This document shows, piece by piece, positions 21,166 through 32,639 of a DNA stretch of 64,000 nt (the stretch's first letter is position 1; each line of letters opens with the position of its first letter). The DNA lies in NCBI GenBank assembly GCA_951804985.1, contig OX638135.1, forward strand, positions 69,609,333-69,673,332. The letters are read 5' to 3'. This DNA comes from Dryomyza anilis. Its lineage: Eukaryota > Arthropoda > Insecta > Diptera > Dryomyzidae. The translations under genes and the position numbers were made by a program. A model generated the notes under the pieces. The model did not search any database. It saw only the letters and a list, made by a program, of their open reading frames with translations, and was not told the origin of the DNA.

Positions 21166-22742
21166 TTGTGTTTCGCTGACAGAGACATAAATGCCGCGGC
21201 TTTAATGGTACAAAATATTATTTTATTAGCTATGCGGTCCTTCATACCTTCTAAAAAGATTAGCATTAAACCCAAGGACCACTCATGGTTTAATGAGACT
21301 TTCAGGATTGCAGTCTGGTCGAAAGAGGAAGCCTTTCAGAATTGGCGTTCTAACAATATTGCTAACACAGAAAGACTTCGCATACAGGCTAGGAATCGCT
21401 GTAATGCCGTGATCTCGCGCCAAAATTTCTTCACGAACAAAACACACGTAAAAAGGTCCTAAACGTATGAATGGCCATACCTTCACTGACCCGGTTGATA
21501 AAGCTAATCTCTTGGTAGAATTATTTGCAAATAATTCAACGCTCCCAGATAGTAATCAACCACTGCCCGTCGTAGATTTTGTTTCATCTGCAATGCCGGA
21601 AATTCATTTTTAAACTCGTGCAGTTAAAAAGATTTTAGCAAACCTCAATATTAACAAAGAAGTGCGCGTCAACGCAGGCTTGTCCGTTGCGTAACCTTTT
21701 CAACATCTCCTACACGACAGGAGTTTTTCCATCTTGTTGGAGGGTTGCCAATGTCCAGCCAGTCCCGAAAAAGGGCGAGAATACGAACCCTGCCAATTAC
21801 CGACCCATTGCAATATGCTCTTCACTCTCCAAGGTAATGGAGAGCGTAAATAACTTCCACCTTGTGAACTATCTTGAGGACAACGAATTACTCAGTGACC
21901 GCCAATACGGTTTCCGTAGGGCCAGATCCACAGGTGACTTGATGGCGGTCCTCTCCGAAAAGTGGAATAATTGTGTTCACCTTTTCGTGAAGAGCAAGGC
22001 TGTTTCTCTGGATATTTCCAAGGCATTTGATCGAGTGTGGCATAAAGCCCTCGTCTCAAAATTAATTGCATATGGTGTCGGTGAATCTTTTACTCGATGG
22101 ATATCGAGTTTCCTCCAGGGTCGTTCAATACGAGTTGCGATGGATGGTGTGTCCTCCGAACAACATTTCATCAATTCTGGAGTTCCGCAGGGTTCCGTCC
22201 TATCCCCGTCCTTACTTCTGTCATTGACCCAGAACCCAATTCATTCCTTTGCAGATGACAGTAACATTTGTCATTCATATTCGTTCAACAAGCGGCCAAA
22301 CTCTTTGGAGATTGAGAGTAAAAGACGCACTATGAATGGCACGCTCAATAATGACCTTAAATCAATCTCCGAGTGGGGTGTTGCAAATAGTGTAGATTTT
22401 AATGCCAGCAAGACCCAATGTTGTCTGTTATCCCACAAAAGAATAGATTCACCCCTCAATATGGGTGCTGTGGATATTGCGCAGTCAGCTGCTCTTGACG
22501 TTCTGGGCATAGCAATTCAATGTGATCTCCGTTTGAATGAACACATATTTAATGTGTCGAAAGAAGCGGCCAAGTGCCTCGGTTTTTTAAAACGGTGTAA
22601 AACATACTTCACTCCTGCTGACTTACGCACTGTCTACACTACCTATATACGGCCTAAAATGAAATTCAATTCGCACATTTGGGCAGGAGCTTCCAAATCC
22701 TCCTTGGAGTTCCTGGACCGAATTCAACAACGTGCGATATAT
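21166..22742 (+). pseudogene. LINE copy A ORF2: linker and reverse transcriptase
   Basis: 21166-21460 encodes the pre-RT linker (DRDINAAALMVQNIILLAMR). 21687-22742 is one open frame with RT motifs: NPANYRPIAICSSLSKVME, DRQYGFRRARSTGDLMAVLS, AVSLDISKAFDRVWHKALVS (first aspartate), NSGVPQGSVLSPS and HSFADDSNICH (catalytic ADD). About 10 residues are missing between SPSLLLSL and TQNPIHS. The thumb ends with IRPKMKFNSHIWAGASKSSL. The last 20 codons of the frame (to 22802) are unrelated flank. The original start lies upstream, in the degraded endonuclease. Confidence 0.88.
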
Positions 22743-22743
22743 A

Positions 22744-23600
22744 TAGTGTCAGAATTATTTATTTTTTATATTTGTTATAGTTATTTTTATTATTTGTTAT
22801 AGTACTTTAAAGTTAAAAATTGAATAAATGGATTGAAATACTATAGGTTTTTTTGTCCTTCTCCTCCGTTTTAGTTCAAAGATCTTCTCTTCAGGATCAC
22901 ACTTGCTTTACTTGGGAGATTAGTTTAGTAACTTGTGTACGCAGAACCGAAAAGTGATCGAAATACAACTTGTACATTAATACGGATCTAGTGTGTGATC
23001 GTGTGAATATCCTTGTGGATGTTCGTGCGGGATTTGATAAAGTGTACCACCCATGTAGGAAACGCAAGGCTTGACAACGAGCGTAAGACATAGCCAACCT
23101 TGGCCGACCAAGACATGGCTGATTAGACTTTACCCAAGTCTCAACCATGATTGGGTTACTAAGTGTTGGATAACTGATATTTTTCTTAAGTCACCCAAGA
23201 CTCATTTAATATGTCTTGGTGAATGGACATTTAACCAAGACCAGCTGCCAAATCATACTTTTATTAAAAAAATATATATATATATTTATTTCAAAACAAT
23301 ATAAAAAAATATATTCCGATTGGGACTTCAACCCGGACTTTCTGCGTACAAGACCGAAGCTATACCCATTACGCAATCAAGCTCACTTGTTTCAGATCAT
23401 TTTTTCAAAATCATGAACTTTATAATTTGAAAATGTCTGTCACATCAGAAAAAAATTGTCAAATTTGAAAAAAAAATGTGTTTTTGAAGCAAAAATCTCA
23501 TACAAGACAAGTTAGTTGCATAGCCTAACGGGTAGAGCAGTGGAATTTACCGTCTTCATACGGTTTATAAATATATAACTTTTTTTCAAAATTAAGTGAA
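22744..23600. other. Unassigned AT-rich sequence with a tRNA-like fragment
   Basis: No convincing reading frame. On the minus strand 23390-23320 has GCGTAATGGGTA and GGTTGAAGTCC spaced like pol III boxes. On the plus strand TAGCCTAACGGGTAGAGC at 23523-23540 resembles a tRNA D arm. Both could be eroded SINE heads. Confidence 0.35.
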
Positions 23601-24117
23601 AAACGCGTAAGCTTTATACGGGCGATATTGGTCAAAGGGGCGTGGCACCTCCGATACAGCCTAAACTTTCAAAACGATATAACTTGGCTTTTACTGCAGC
23701 TACAAAAATGAAACTCAAATACAAAAAATATTTAAAAGCAAAAGCACAAAAGAAAAGCAAAAATACAAAAACAATAATATAAAACTGAAAGACAAAGTAA
23801 AGGAAAAAAAAAACAAATCAAAAACAAAAACATTTTTTTTTGACATTGTTTTTGGCGAATATTTTTTTTTTGTTGAATATTTTTTTTCCGACGATTGCAT
23901 TGTTTTTGTCGTTCAAAATTTTTCTTAACAATTTTTTTTTGGAAAATTTTGGAAATTTGTTGTTTTTGTCGAATATTTTTTTTGGAAAATGGAGATTTCG
24001 ACCATTTCGTTCTTTTTTTTACCAACATTTTTTTTTCGAACATTGTTGTTTTTATCGAATTATTTTTTTGTAAAATTATGTGAATTATTGCATTTGTGTA
24101 TGTATGTACGTCTATAT
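23600..24117 (+). repeat. Dispersed repeat D, copy 1, left part
   Basis: Contains GGGGCGTGGCACCTCC near 23640, then a low-complexity block of repeated TTTTTTTT-GTCGAAT pieces to 24085 and a GTATGTATGTACG tail. 23930-24110 aligns with 27860-28060. The hAT-like insertion at 24118 splits this copy; it resumes at 26927. Confidence 0.65.
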
Positions 24118-24317
24118 CAGAGATCTGCAGTAAGAGGCTCAAAAGCTGTAAAGTTCTACTCGCTAAAAAATCAAGTATAAGTATGATTTGCGCTCGAAAA
24201 TAGTGGGCCTAAGTGTGAGTTACATTCAAACAAAGCAATTAGTAGCAAACTTCTGCTTGAAAATCATGAAGCACGCAAGTGTTCTTCTCTGAGAGACCCT
24301 GTACTCATGTTATTTAC

Positions 24318-24890
24318 TTACTTACTTAAATGGCCCTTACAACCGTGGGTCGGTTTTGGCCGCAGAGATAAAGCCGCGCCAGTCGCTTCTGCTTTTCGCG
24401 GGCTGACGCCAGTTAAAAATACCAAGCGTTGCCAGGTTGTCCTCAACTTTTTCTTTCCGACCTTCGAGCCTCGATTCAAGCACCTTCTTAGCTTGTTTGC
24501 ATCCATTCGTACGACATGACCTAGCCAGCGAAGCCGCTGGATCTTGATGCGCTTGACTATGTCAATGTCGACGAATAACTCGTACAGCTCATGGTTCATC
24601 CTGATTTGATACTCGTTAGCAAAGCAGATAGGGCCAAAGATTTTACGGAGAATCTTTCTCTCGAACGCTCCCAGTACTCTCTCATCGGTGGAGGCCAGCG
24701 TCCATATTTCTGCACCATAAAGTAGGGCATGATGAGTGACTTGTAAAGCGTTATTTTTGTCCGGCGAGAGAGGGCTCTACTTTTCAATTGCCTACTGAGC
24801 CCAAAGTAGAACAGATGCTAGAGCTATTCTCCGTTTAATCTCCAGGCTGACGTCGTTGTTGCTGTTGATGCTGGATCCCAAATGTACTCA
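24318..24890 (-). pseudogene. RTE-type LINE 3' fragment in the hAT element
   Basis: Minus-strand thumb and C-terminus of the same kind as at 1-1180: DVSLEIKRR (near 24850), SRALSRRTKITLYKSLIMP, AFERKILRKIFGPICF, RLRWLGHVVRM and then a C-terminal tail to 24318. There are two frames, with a shift near 24715. It ends in (TAAG)n at 24316-24328. The 5' end is truncated near 24890. Confidence 0.85.
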
Positions 24891-26901
24891 TGTTGCTTGC
24901 TCATGTTGCTTGCCTATAAAATCAAAAACAATTGCAATTACAGTAGATTTATTGAGACACTTGAGCTTTTTGAGTTATTTGCAATTCGCATAAATCGTAG
25001 CTTTGCATTATATGACGCTGGCGCTGCCACGACGTACGCTGCACGATAGGTTCGCGTCGCGTCGTTTCGGCTATCGGTGTTTATGTTGTAGTTTTGTTAT
25101 GTAGTGTGGTGTTTATGTAGTGCGAGGGCTTATGCCGACGCACAGTGGGGCAGGGAGTACCAAAAGTTGGCGAAATCTTATATATGACATACAGAAAAAT
25201 TTACATACAGAAAAATTTACTATAATAAATGTAGGAAACCGGTTTCCTCTTATTAATGTAGTAAATTCCAACGAATGTGTAAATATAAAATTTACACATA
25301 AAAGTATGTAAAAATAGTACACATCTGTAGTGTCAAAATACAATTTTATGAGTATAAAAAAATACACAATAAACCTTGTATTTATTCACATTATGCATGT
25401 TAAAAAAAGGCACAACAGAACGCGTAGTTTTTTATGGTTAAATATTATTAGAAAACTTTATATCATCTCAACGGGGCGGATTCAGCAAATGTGGAAAAAA
25501 TTCTGTACACAAAATAAAAAAGTTCACATCTGTTTAACGAATGTCCGCAAACTTGAATGTACATACTGGGAGATGTCATTTCAATTGCACACAAATTAAA
25601 TTCACATTCACCAACAATCCCCTTGCATTTAATTTTATTTAAAATATGCAAGTTTTCTTTTCTGTAGAGTCTTCTAAAATGGCGCAGACAAAAGCGAACG
25701 TCAGCTAATGATCTTGTTGCACATATATGTGTGTGTGCTTGACGTCATTTTTACACATCATTGTGTTTATATACAAAACATTGCAGAATCTGTAAATTTA
25801 CCATTTTAAAAGTGCGATTCAGTTCAAAACAGTATATTTGTGTAAAATAACATATTTTTAATAAAAAACACGTCAGATGTTTATTTTAACGGACGTATTA
25901 GTGTTTTTATTATTATATTATATATTATTTTATTTTATTATACATATATTATTATTGTATTCTTTATATATGAACGATTAATATATATTATAATAAATAG
26001 TGTTAATTAAAAAACCTCAATTAATTAACTGCTTGACACATTTGCAATTAATTTTTTATCAACTTGTCATGGTTTTATTAACGGAATAAGAACATTTAAG
26101 ATTGGTAACCACCAGAACTAATAAATTTTCATAAATATTTTTGTCACGTTTTGTTTTACTTTGTTACACCGTCTTTCTCTCTTTTCTTCAGTGTTGCATC
26201 ATTTCCCTAGTAAAATAGGGCAGAAATGTGAATTAAATAATTATTTTAGGATATAGTTGAGTTTGAGATTTTAATCACTTTAGACACAAATTATATATCC
26301 CAAAATCTTTTTCAAATTCATAACGAATAATATATTTTTTTGTAAGTGAAATTTGTATAAATGTTATGAAAAAAAATGTAAATTTATTTTAAATGATAAC
26401 ATTTTTATATTTTAGTAATTCAAAAAAATAAGCAATATAGTGGGCCCGTTAAAACCAATCTGAAATAATTAAACTCTTAAATAGAGATTTAAATTGGCGG
26501 GATTTCTTCAAAATGCTACAATTAAATCCCCGTTCTTTTCTGCGTGACAATCTCCGCTCACTTCTGATCGAAGAAACCCTCACCTAGCAGTCGATTGTCC
26601 GCGCATTCAGCCGCGCACATAAACATTAGCATCAACATTAGCATAAAAACAAAAATACAAACAAAAGCAAAAAAAAAAAAACAAAAATGATGCACAAGCC
26701 AGGCACGAGTTATGCAACTCCTTCGGTAGAAACGATTCCGATGTGCAGTTATTAGAAGCAGTGAGTGCGAATATGAGTTCTATTTGCTATTTTAAAAGCA
26801 AATCAAATAAATGCGAGTGTATGGTTTTTTTTTACGAGTGTGAATCAGTTCAAACATCGAAAAAAGTAATACATGAACAAGTAGATTTAGAAGTCAAGAC
26901 A
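24891..26901. other. Interior of the hAT-like element, non-coding
   Basis: 2 kb, very AT-rich from 25180 to 26450, with a short GC-richer patch at 25020-25080. Frames of 60-90 codons show no recognisable protein. I see no transposase remnant. Confidence 0.6.
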
Positions 26902-26926
26902 CTTACTGCAGATCTCTGTTCTATAT

Positions 26927-27240
26927 GTATCTACTATATATTTGTGAATGTAAGTATGTTTGCATGTATGTCTGTATCTTCCGAATAGACATCTAAACAG
27001 ATAACCGAATTGAATGTATGTTGGGTCCGGGCAGAGTATATATATCTCGGTGAGTTTCGTGGACTGGGCGTGGCACCTCTCATATAACCGAAAAATTAGA
27101 AACACATTATACCAGCAAGTAGGATAGCAAATTTAATGAAATTTTGGTCAGCGTTATATTTAACCATTCTAAACTTACTCCCGGAATCTGGCATGATTCG
27201 ACCACTGGGCGTGGCACCCCCCATAAAAGGTACATTTTCC
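26927..27240 (+). repeat. Dispersed repeat D, copy 1, right part
   Basis: 27015-27240 aligns with 28125-28305: TGTTGGGTCCGGGCAGAGTA, GGGCGTGGCACCTC and a second GGGCGTGGCACCCCCCATA. Non-coding. The GGGCGTGGCACC motif recurs at 23640. Confidence 0.7.
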
Positions 27241-27299
27241 AGATGGTTTATGTCAACACTTATTATAGTGATATCAAGATATATCACACCAGGTTATCA

Positions 27300-27825
27300 A
27301 CCACTCCAAATTTTATAAACTCACCACACTGAAATTCACCACACCAAAACTTATAATAATAATAATAGTTTGGCGCTACAGTCCTGTATAGAACTTCGTC
27401 CGAGCTCTCTCACCATTTGAGTTGTGCGTGTTATATTTGTACTCAAATTGGTGGGACCTACAGTTTATTGCCGAATCCGAACGGCGGGTGAGAGCTTTTC
27501 ATAGGCAATGTTTTACTCTCGTAGGTTTGCCATTTACTGCCGAGAGGTAGCGCGGTATAGAAAAATGTTTATATGAAAAGATGTTGTTAGACCCAGTCCA
27601 GGCTTGAACCGGGGACCTTTCGGCTCGCAGGCCAACGCACTAACCACTGAGATACCGCGGCTACAAAACTTACCACACTATAATTCACCACACCAAAATT
27701 CACCACACTAAAACTTCTACTGAGAAAAACTCTACGGGGAAGAATTCTACTGGAAAGAATTCTACCGGGAAGAATTCTACAGAAAAACGTTCTACGGGAA
27801 ATAATTTTACGGGGAAGATATAAAT
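27300..27825. repeat. Short tandem repeats split by a SINE
   Basis: 27310-27353 and 27664-27720 consist of variants of AAATTCACCACACC. 27720-27825 is a run of about 20-bp units of the type GGGAAGAATTCTAC. The SINE at 27354-27663 inserted into the first array. Confidence 0.8.
27354..27663 (-). mobile_element. tRNA-derived SINE, family 1, copy b
   Basis: Near-identical in layout to copy a. Target duplication CAAAACTTA at 27345-27353 and 27664-27672. The tRNA-like head is at 27663-27590 (GCCGCGGTATCTCAGTGG, GGTTCAAGCC), the tail TATTATTAT at 27354-27370. Confidence 0.92.
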
Positions 27826-28310
27826 AAAAAAATGATCTTTATATTAACAAAATCACAATTTTTTTTTTTTCGAAAATTTTGGAAATTTGTTGTTTTTGTC
27901 GAATTTTTTTTGTGGAAAATGGAGATTTCGACCATTGCGTTCTTTTTTTTTTTGACCAACATTTTTTTTCGAACATTGTTGTTTTTGTCCAAATATTTTT
28001 TTTGTAAAATGATCATTTTCTTTGTGAATAATTGTATTTGTGTATGTATGTAAGTATGTACATCTGTATGTATGTTTCGAATAACGTCAAAACGGCTGAA
28101 TCGAATCGAATAAAAATTTGACACAATATGTATGTTGGGTCCGGGCAGAGTATAGGTTATGTCTCGGTGAGATTGGTGGGCTGGGCGTGGCACCTCCCAT
28201 ATAACCCAGAAATTAAAAACACATTCCAAATTTAATGAAATTTCGGTCAGCGGTATATGAGGGTGGGATTGGACAACTGGGCGTGGCACCCCCCATAGAA
28301 GGTGTATGTC
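27826..28310 (+). repeat. Dispersed repeat D, copy 2
   Basis: A T-rich block with GTCGAAT pieces (27850-28010), GTATGTATG tract (28040-28075) and the paired GGGCGTGGCACC boxes (28185, 28280). It aligns piecewise with copy 1 on both sides of the hAT insertion. Confidence 0.7.
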
Positions 28311-28328
28311 GACAGATATTGTGTCGGT

Positions 28329-28499
28329 TGTGTCCAGGATTCGCTACTGAAATAAATAAGAAGAGTTGGTTTGATTTCGGGTTAGTTTATTCGGTGTTCC
28401 TTATTTCCCTTCAGTGGGTATAAATATATATATTTATATCTATTAAAAGAAATTATCATCTAATTATTTATTATTAATAACTTACTAATAACCTTATGT
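28329..28499 (-). repeat. Probable distal end of the Gypsy-B 3' LTR
   Basis: Non-coding AT-rich sequence beginning TGTGTCCAGG. On the minus strand it supplies an AATAAA-like signal and an end GGACACA matching the inverted start TGTGAGGACA at 42840. The assignment is inference, because only one LTR remains. Confidence 0.45.
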
Positions 28500-28940
28500 A
28501 ACTTATTTTTTACTCGGGAGTTTATTCCTCCTCACACAATTTTCTACTGAGGAGTTTATTCCTCCGCCCGGTCTACTAGGAGAGTTTATACCTCTCCCCA
28601 CAACTTTCTACTGGGGAGTTTATACCTCCGCCCGGTTAACTAATATATACTAGGAGAGTTTATGCCTCTGCCTACAACTTTCTACTGGGGAGTTTTTACC
28701 TCCGCCCGGTTAATTAATATCTACTAGAAGAGTTTATACCTCTGCCTACAACTTTCTACTGGGGAGTTTATATCTCCGCATGGTTAATTAATTTCTACTA
28801 GGGGAGTTTATGCCTATGTCCACAACTTTCTACTGGGGAGTTTATACCTCCGCCCGGTTAACTAATATCTACTAGGAGAGTTTATGCCTCTGCCCACAAC
28901 TTTCTACTGGGGAGTTTATACCTCCGCTAATTTCTATTGG
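28500..28940. repeat. 74-bp tandem array, left part
   Basis: About six units of a 74-bp period. Each is made of two diverged halves of about 37 bp: one with AGGAGAGTTTATGCCTCTGC, the other with GGGGAGTTTATACCTCCGCC. The array resumes at 42202 after Gypsy-A copy 2. Confidence 0.93.
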
Positions 28941-29606
28941 TGTTGTACAATTTTAACATATGCGGTGGTGTCCTAAGTTCTCCTCTATGCTTCTTACTTT
29001 ATTATTTAAATAATTAGACTGGAACCACTTTATATTTTTATAACACTTTATTAATTTTACTACCTCCACTTGAGGCTCACTAAACTACTCTCAATTAAAT
29101 TGCAACGAAAGGTCTTAACAATACCTTCGTTGCAAGCTTTTCTTAAATTCTATTCTCACTATGTTCTAGTGAGTTTTCACTTTAACTCAGTTTTGGTGTA
29201 CGTGACTTTTGAAGAAAGTCCGACTTGCAGTTTTTGGCTGACACCAATTGCGAAATATCAGAATTGTTGGCAAACGCTGCTTTGCTTATTTTAACATAGA
29301 CCCAAAATTATTCAATGGAAAATTGTATTGCAAGCCTCTTTGCCAAATTATTGCCAGCTTCTGTTAACTGGGCAAGCTAACCTGAAAGAGGTGTGGTCTA
29401 AGCAAAGCTTTAGCCCTTTGCCAAATTATTATCATTGTTGCCAACGTAAAGCGTTGGGACAATGCTATGAACGTGTTACTGTACAACATGAGTTTAACAT
29501 GATATGAAAAACATGATGCGCTCAACATGTGTACAGCAACATCCAAAACTAAATGAATAGTGAAGAACCATAATAAAAAGAAAAATGTGTGAGCTAATTC
29601 ACAACA
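28941..29606 (-). repeat. 3' LTR of Gypsy-A copy 2
   Basis: TGTTGTAC...ACAACA, 666 bp. It has lost about 31 bp near 29340 relative to the partner LTR 41503-42201. Several substitutions separate the pair, so the insertion is not very recent. Confidence 0.92.
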
Positions 29607-29620
29607 TTCCTCTCCCCTTA
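29607..29620 (-). other. Polypurine tract of Gypsy-A copy 2
   Basis: Minus strand TAAGGGGAGAGGAA directly before the LTR start TGTTGTG. Its last TA is the target of the next insertion. Confidence 0.85.
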
Positions 29621-30514
29621 CCCAACTAGAACAAAATACGAAATGTTATCTTTGCGACTATCGTTTTTCAGGTGGCTTAAAGGTTATTACAAAAGTTATC
29701 TATTAAGCATCGTATAGATATATCAGAAAGGTTGCTTTTTAAAGCAAACAAATCGAGATAATACCCACATAGTGGCACCTCTGAACTTCATACTTCAAAG
29801 TTGGCATTAGTTTTTTTTTGCTGCGTCATATTGTTTGCTGTTAGCGTTTTTTTGTGCTCCGTGTATTTTGTGTGGACAAAAATGTCCGATTGATAGTAAA
29901 AATATTAACCGCGACGAGAAAATTGCGTTTATGAATCGCTACAAAATCGGGTCTATGAAATTTAAAATGTTCGTGGAAAGCTAATTACTGCAGGCGTCAT
30001 TCTGCCGTGTGAGGAGGATTCTCAGGTGACTGTGGCAGTAATAAACAGTGCAGCTAAAATAATATTAAATAAATATGCATTTAATTTTAAAACATAGCTT
30101 TTGGTTTTTCATTATTATTGTCTATTTTTATATTTATTTGATATGTATTAGTTTGTCATTTGATTGTTTCCATCAATATTTGGAAAAGTAAGTTATCGAA
30201 TGACAACCTAATATATTGTTAATAATTTGTTGTCATATTTTACATGTGTATTGGTAGTTAAAAGACTTAACTAAAAGCTGTATTTAAGCTATCTTATCGA
30301 CTGTCTAGAGGACAACTTTTTGATGATTCCTTTTAATAGTTGACTTAAAAATAACTTTTTAGTTGCCTTTCCGATAGCTAAAAGTCAACAAAGAGGCGGA
30401 CATACGTAAGTCTTTGCGATACCTTTTTCATCACTTTTACGACAACATTGGGATATCGTTAACTTTTTAAAGTTAGCATACAGTTAGGTTTTGGGCATCG
30501 TTTGTCTGGTTGGG
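29621..30514. mobile_element. 894-bp non-autonomous element with CCCAAC ends
   Basis: Starts CCCAACTAGA at 29621 and ends TCTGGTTGGG at 30514, imperfect inverted repeats. TA is duplicated (29619-29620, 30515-30516). Copy 1 gives the empty site at 1724 (CCTTATGG). No long reading frame. It is AT-rich inside, with a GC-richer patch around 29990-30030. The TA target suggests Tc1/mariner-type mobilisation, but the class is not proven. Confidence 0.82.
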
Positions 30515-30739
30515 TATGGACAAAAATTATTATTAATATTAAGAATAATATTAATTATTTACTAGATGTCTTAGGAATATTTTTGAATGTATAGAAATGA
30601 TGTTTTCTTAGAATTAATATTAAGAATAATAACGATTATGGATATTTTAAAATAATGATAGTATGTTATTTTAACAATTATAATATGTTTATTTTTTTCT
30701 CAAGTTATCTATAAAAATATTTTTGAATATTGTATTTGT

Positions 30740-32095
30740 ATATTTGTATTTGTATATTTAAGCAATTAGTACAATAAGTTTGGATACTTTTGAAGTACAA
30801 CATGGAAAAAAACAATTATCGTCAACTTACCAATTTTTATTACTAAATTTAGTTTAAGATAATAAGAGCGAACATATATAATGACATTGTTTTGAGAATT
30901 AAATTATAAATAAACAAAATTAACATTAATAAATTTAACATTGAACTTAATATTAAGTGAAAAGAGAATAAGAAAAATAGAAGAGGAAAGTATTAAAAGA
31001 GATATATAGGTAGAAAGAAATATAGGCCTAAAAGTTAATAGAAGTTTGGTTCGTCAAATAAGTAATACAAATAAAAATTATTAAGGGTGATTAGAGAAAT
31101 ATGACAAAATGGAAAGCTTAAAGCAATTAGTACTGACAATAGATTTAATATTTAACGGGAGCGAATTCCAGAGTTTTATGGCGTTGATGAAAAACAGTCT
31201 TTTAGAGTGCAAATAAGTATATTTTGGTATTATAAAGTTACAACATCTACTAGAAACACTGAGACGTAGCTTTTCATAGAGATAAGATGGGGTCTTACAA
31301 TTAATTAACTTGTGTAAAAAGATACAATTCCTTGCGTCCAAATAGTTTATAATGCTACAACCCAAAATATCTTTACTTCTTTCCGATATATGTTCCGATC
31401 GTCTAAAATCATAAACAAATCTAGCAGCATCATTAAATGAAACTAGTAATTTATGCGATGAGTGTGAGTCAAGTTTACTATATACTAATTCCGAATACGT
31501 AATTATCGGGCATATTAATTGAATAACAAGTCGTTGTTTTGTCTCGCAGGGAATATAATTGGCAGATAATCTGAGACATCTAAGTATTAAATAAATTCGT
31601 TTAACAACATTATTAACATGGTCAGTACATGATAGTTTAGAGTTTACATAAAATCCCAAATTTTCACTTTGTCAACTATTTGTAATTTTTTGTCACTTTG
31701 AAGTATGTCAGGTAGTTGGTTGTGGTCGATATTATCCTTAGAGATAGGTAAAATATATGATTTATTAGCATTAAGGCACAGACCATTGTCAAATGCCCAA
31801 TTGTCAATTACAACAATATCTTCATTTAATCTACAACATAAATCTTCAACTAGCCCAATACGATTCGACGAATACAATTGGATGTCATCTGCACAAGCAT
31901 GCATTTTCATGTCGCAACACACAGAGAAAATGTCATTGATAAACATACTAAACAACAGAGGCCCAAGGATAGATCCTTGAGGCACTCCGGCTTTAATAAT
32001 ATTGAAATCAGAAAATACACTGTTTATTTTAACTCTTTGCTTTCTGCACTCAAGATAGCTTGACTTTGTTTCAATAGTAGAAATAATAATATTTT
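30740..32095 (-). pseudogene. LINE 3' fragment (RT palm to C-terminus), Jockey/CR1-like
   Basis: Frame 31985-31644 has AGVPQGSILGPLLFSMFIND (its first residues lie upstream, near 32000) and the catalytic region HACADDIQLYSS. After a frameshift near 31650, frame 31659-31081 continues with the thumb (LGCSIINYLDARNCIFLHKL) and the C-terminal KLWNSLPLNIKSIV. It is a different family from LINE copies A and B. The 5' end is truncated. The 3' tail at 30740-30765 is made of TATTTGTAT-like repeats. The fragment is absent from Gypsy-A copy 1, so it is a later insertion. Confidence 0.85.
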
Positions 32096-32314
32096 TTAGA
32101 TTTTCTTCTTTTTTTTATATATATTCTACTCGTGTAATATTTGTTAATACTTATAATGATAATCTAACCGATTTAATACTTTCAATTTATTGTAAAGGAA
32201 TATATATGTATATGGATAAACTTATGCAAATTATTTTATTTATATGTGCTTTGTTTGTTTATTGAATTTTTGTGTGTTTGTTGGTATTTTAAAATGAATA
32301 TATTGAATATATTG

Positions 32315-32627
32315 TAGCCGCGGCAGCTCAGTGGTTAGTGCGTTGGACTGCGAGCCCAAAGGTCCTCGGTTCAACCCTGGACTGGGGCTAACAACATCTT
32401 TGCATAGAAACATTTTTCTATACCGCGCTACCTCTCGGCAGTAAATGGCAAACCTACGAGAATAAAATATTGCCTATGAAAAGCTCTCACCCGCCGTTCG
32501 GATTCGGCAATAAACTGTAGGTCCCACCACTTTTGTACTCAAATATATCACGCACATCTCAAAATGGTGAGAAAGCTCGGCCTAAGTTCTTATAGGACTG
32601 TAGTGCCAAACTATTATTATTATTATC
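32315..32627 (+). mobile_element. tRNA-derived SINE, family 1, copy c
   Basis: Plus-strand copy: GCCGCGGCAGCTCAGTGG head, box B GGTTCAACCCT at 32368-32378, body as in copies a and b, tail ATTATTATTATTAT. Copy 1 of Gypsy-A lacks it (compare 2800). About 200 bp of host element present there (2815-3015) is absent here, and no clear target duplication remains. Confidence 0.9.
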
Positions 32628-32639
32628 ATGTTGATACGC

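Larger units (their letters stand above)
19950..22743 (+). mobile_element. Jockey/CR1-like LINE, copy A
   Basis: Shares its 5' untranslated region (about 19955-20180) and coding sequence with copy B (58829-61690, minus). Endonuclease sequence starts near 20450, with MALGETQVSEDADPL at 20552, and RT runs 21480-22742. The 3' end is lost: it leaves the copy B alignment at about 22743. It is interrupted by a SINE (20619-20800). The reading frame of the endonuclease is heavily broken. Confidence 0.85.
24118..26918. mobile_element. hobo-like hAT element, non-autonomous, 2.8 kb
   Basis: The 17-bp terminal inverted repeats CAGAGATCTGCAGTAAG are at 24118-24134 and in reverse at 26902-26918. The flanking octamers GTCTATAT (24110-24117) and TTCTATAT (26919-26926) differ by one base and fit the hAT target pattern nTnnnnAn. 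The terminus resembles that of hobo (CAGAGAACTGCA). Subterminal ACTCG/CGAGT-type short repeats occur near both ends. No transposase frame is visible, and an RTE LINE fragment is nested at 24318-24890. It sits inside dispersed repeat D, whose sequence resumes on the far side. Confidence 0.85.

Noticed and set aside
23715..24142. Lysine/phenylalanine-rich frames on both strands
   Set aside because: Produced by runs of T and A in repeat D; no coherent domain, and copies of the repeat do not keep the frame.
26743..26988. 81-codon frame at the right end of the hAT element as a transposase remnant
   Set aside because: No hAT transposase motif, and the frame runs across the element end into flanking repeat.
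28500..28940. CRISPR-like repeat array
   Set aside because: The repeats are directly adjacent without unique spacers, each unit is a degenerate dimer, and the context is eukaryotic.
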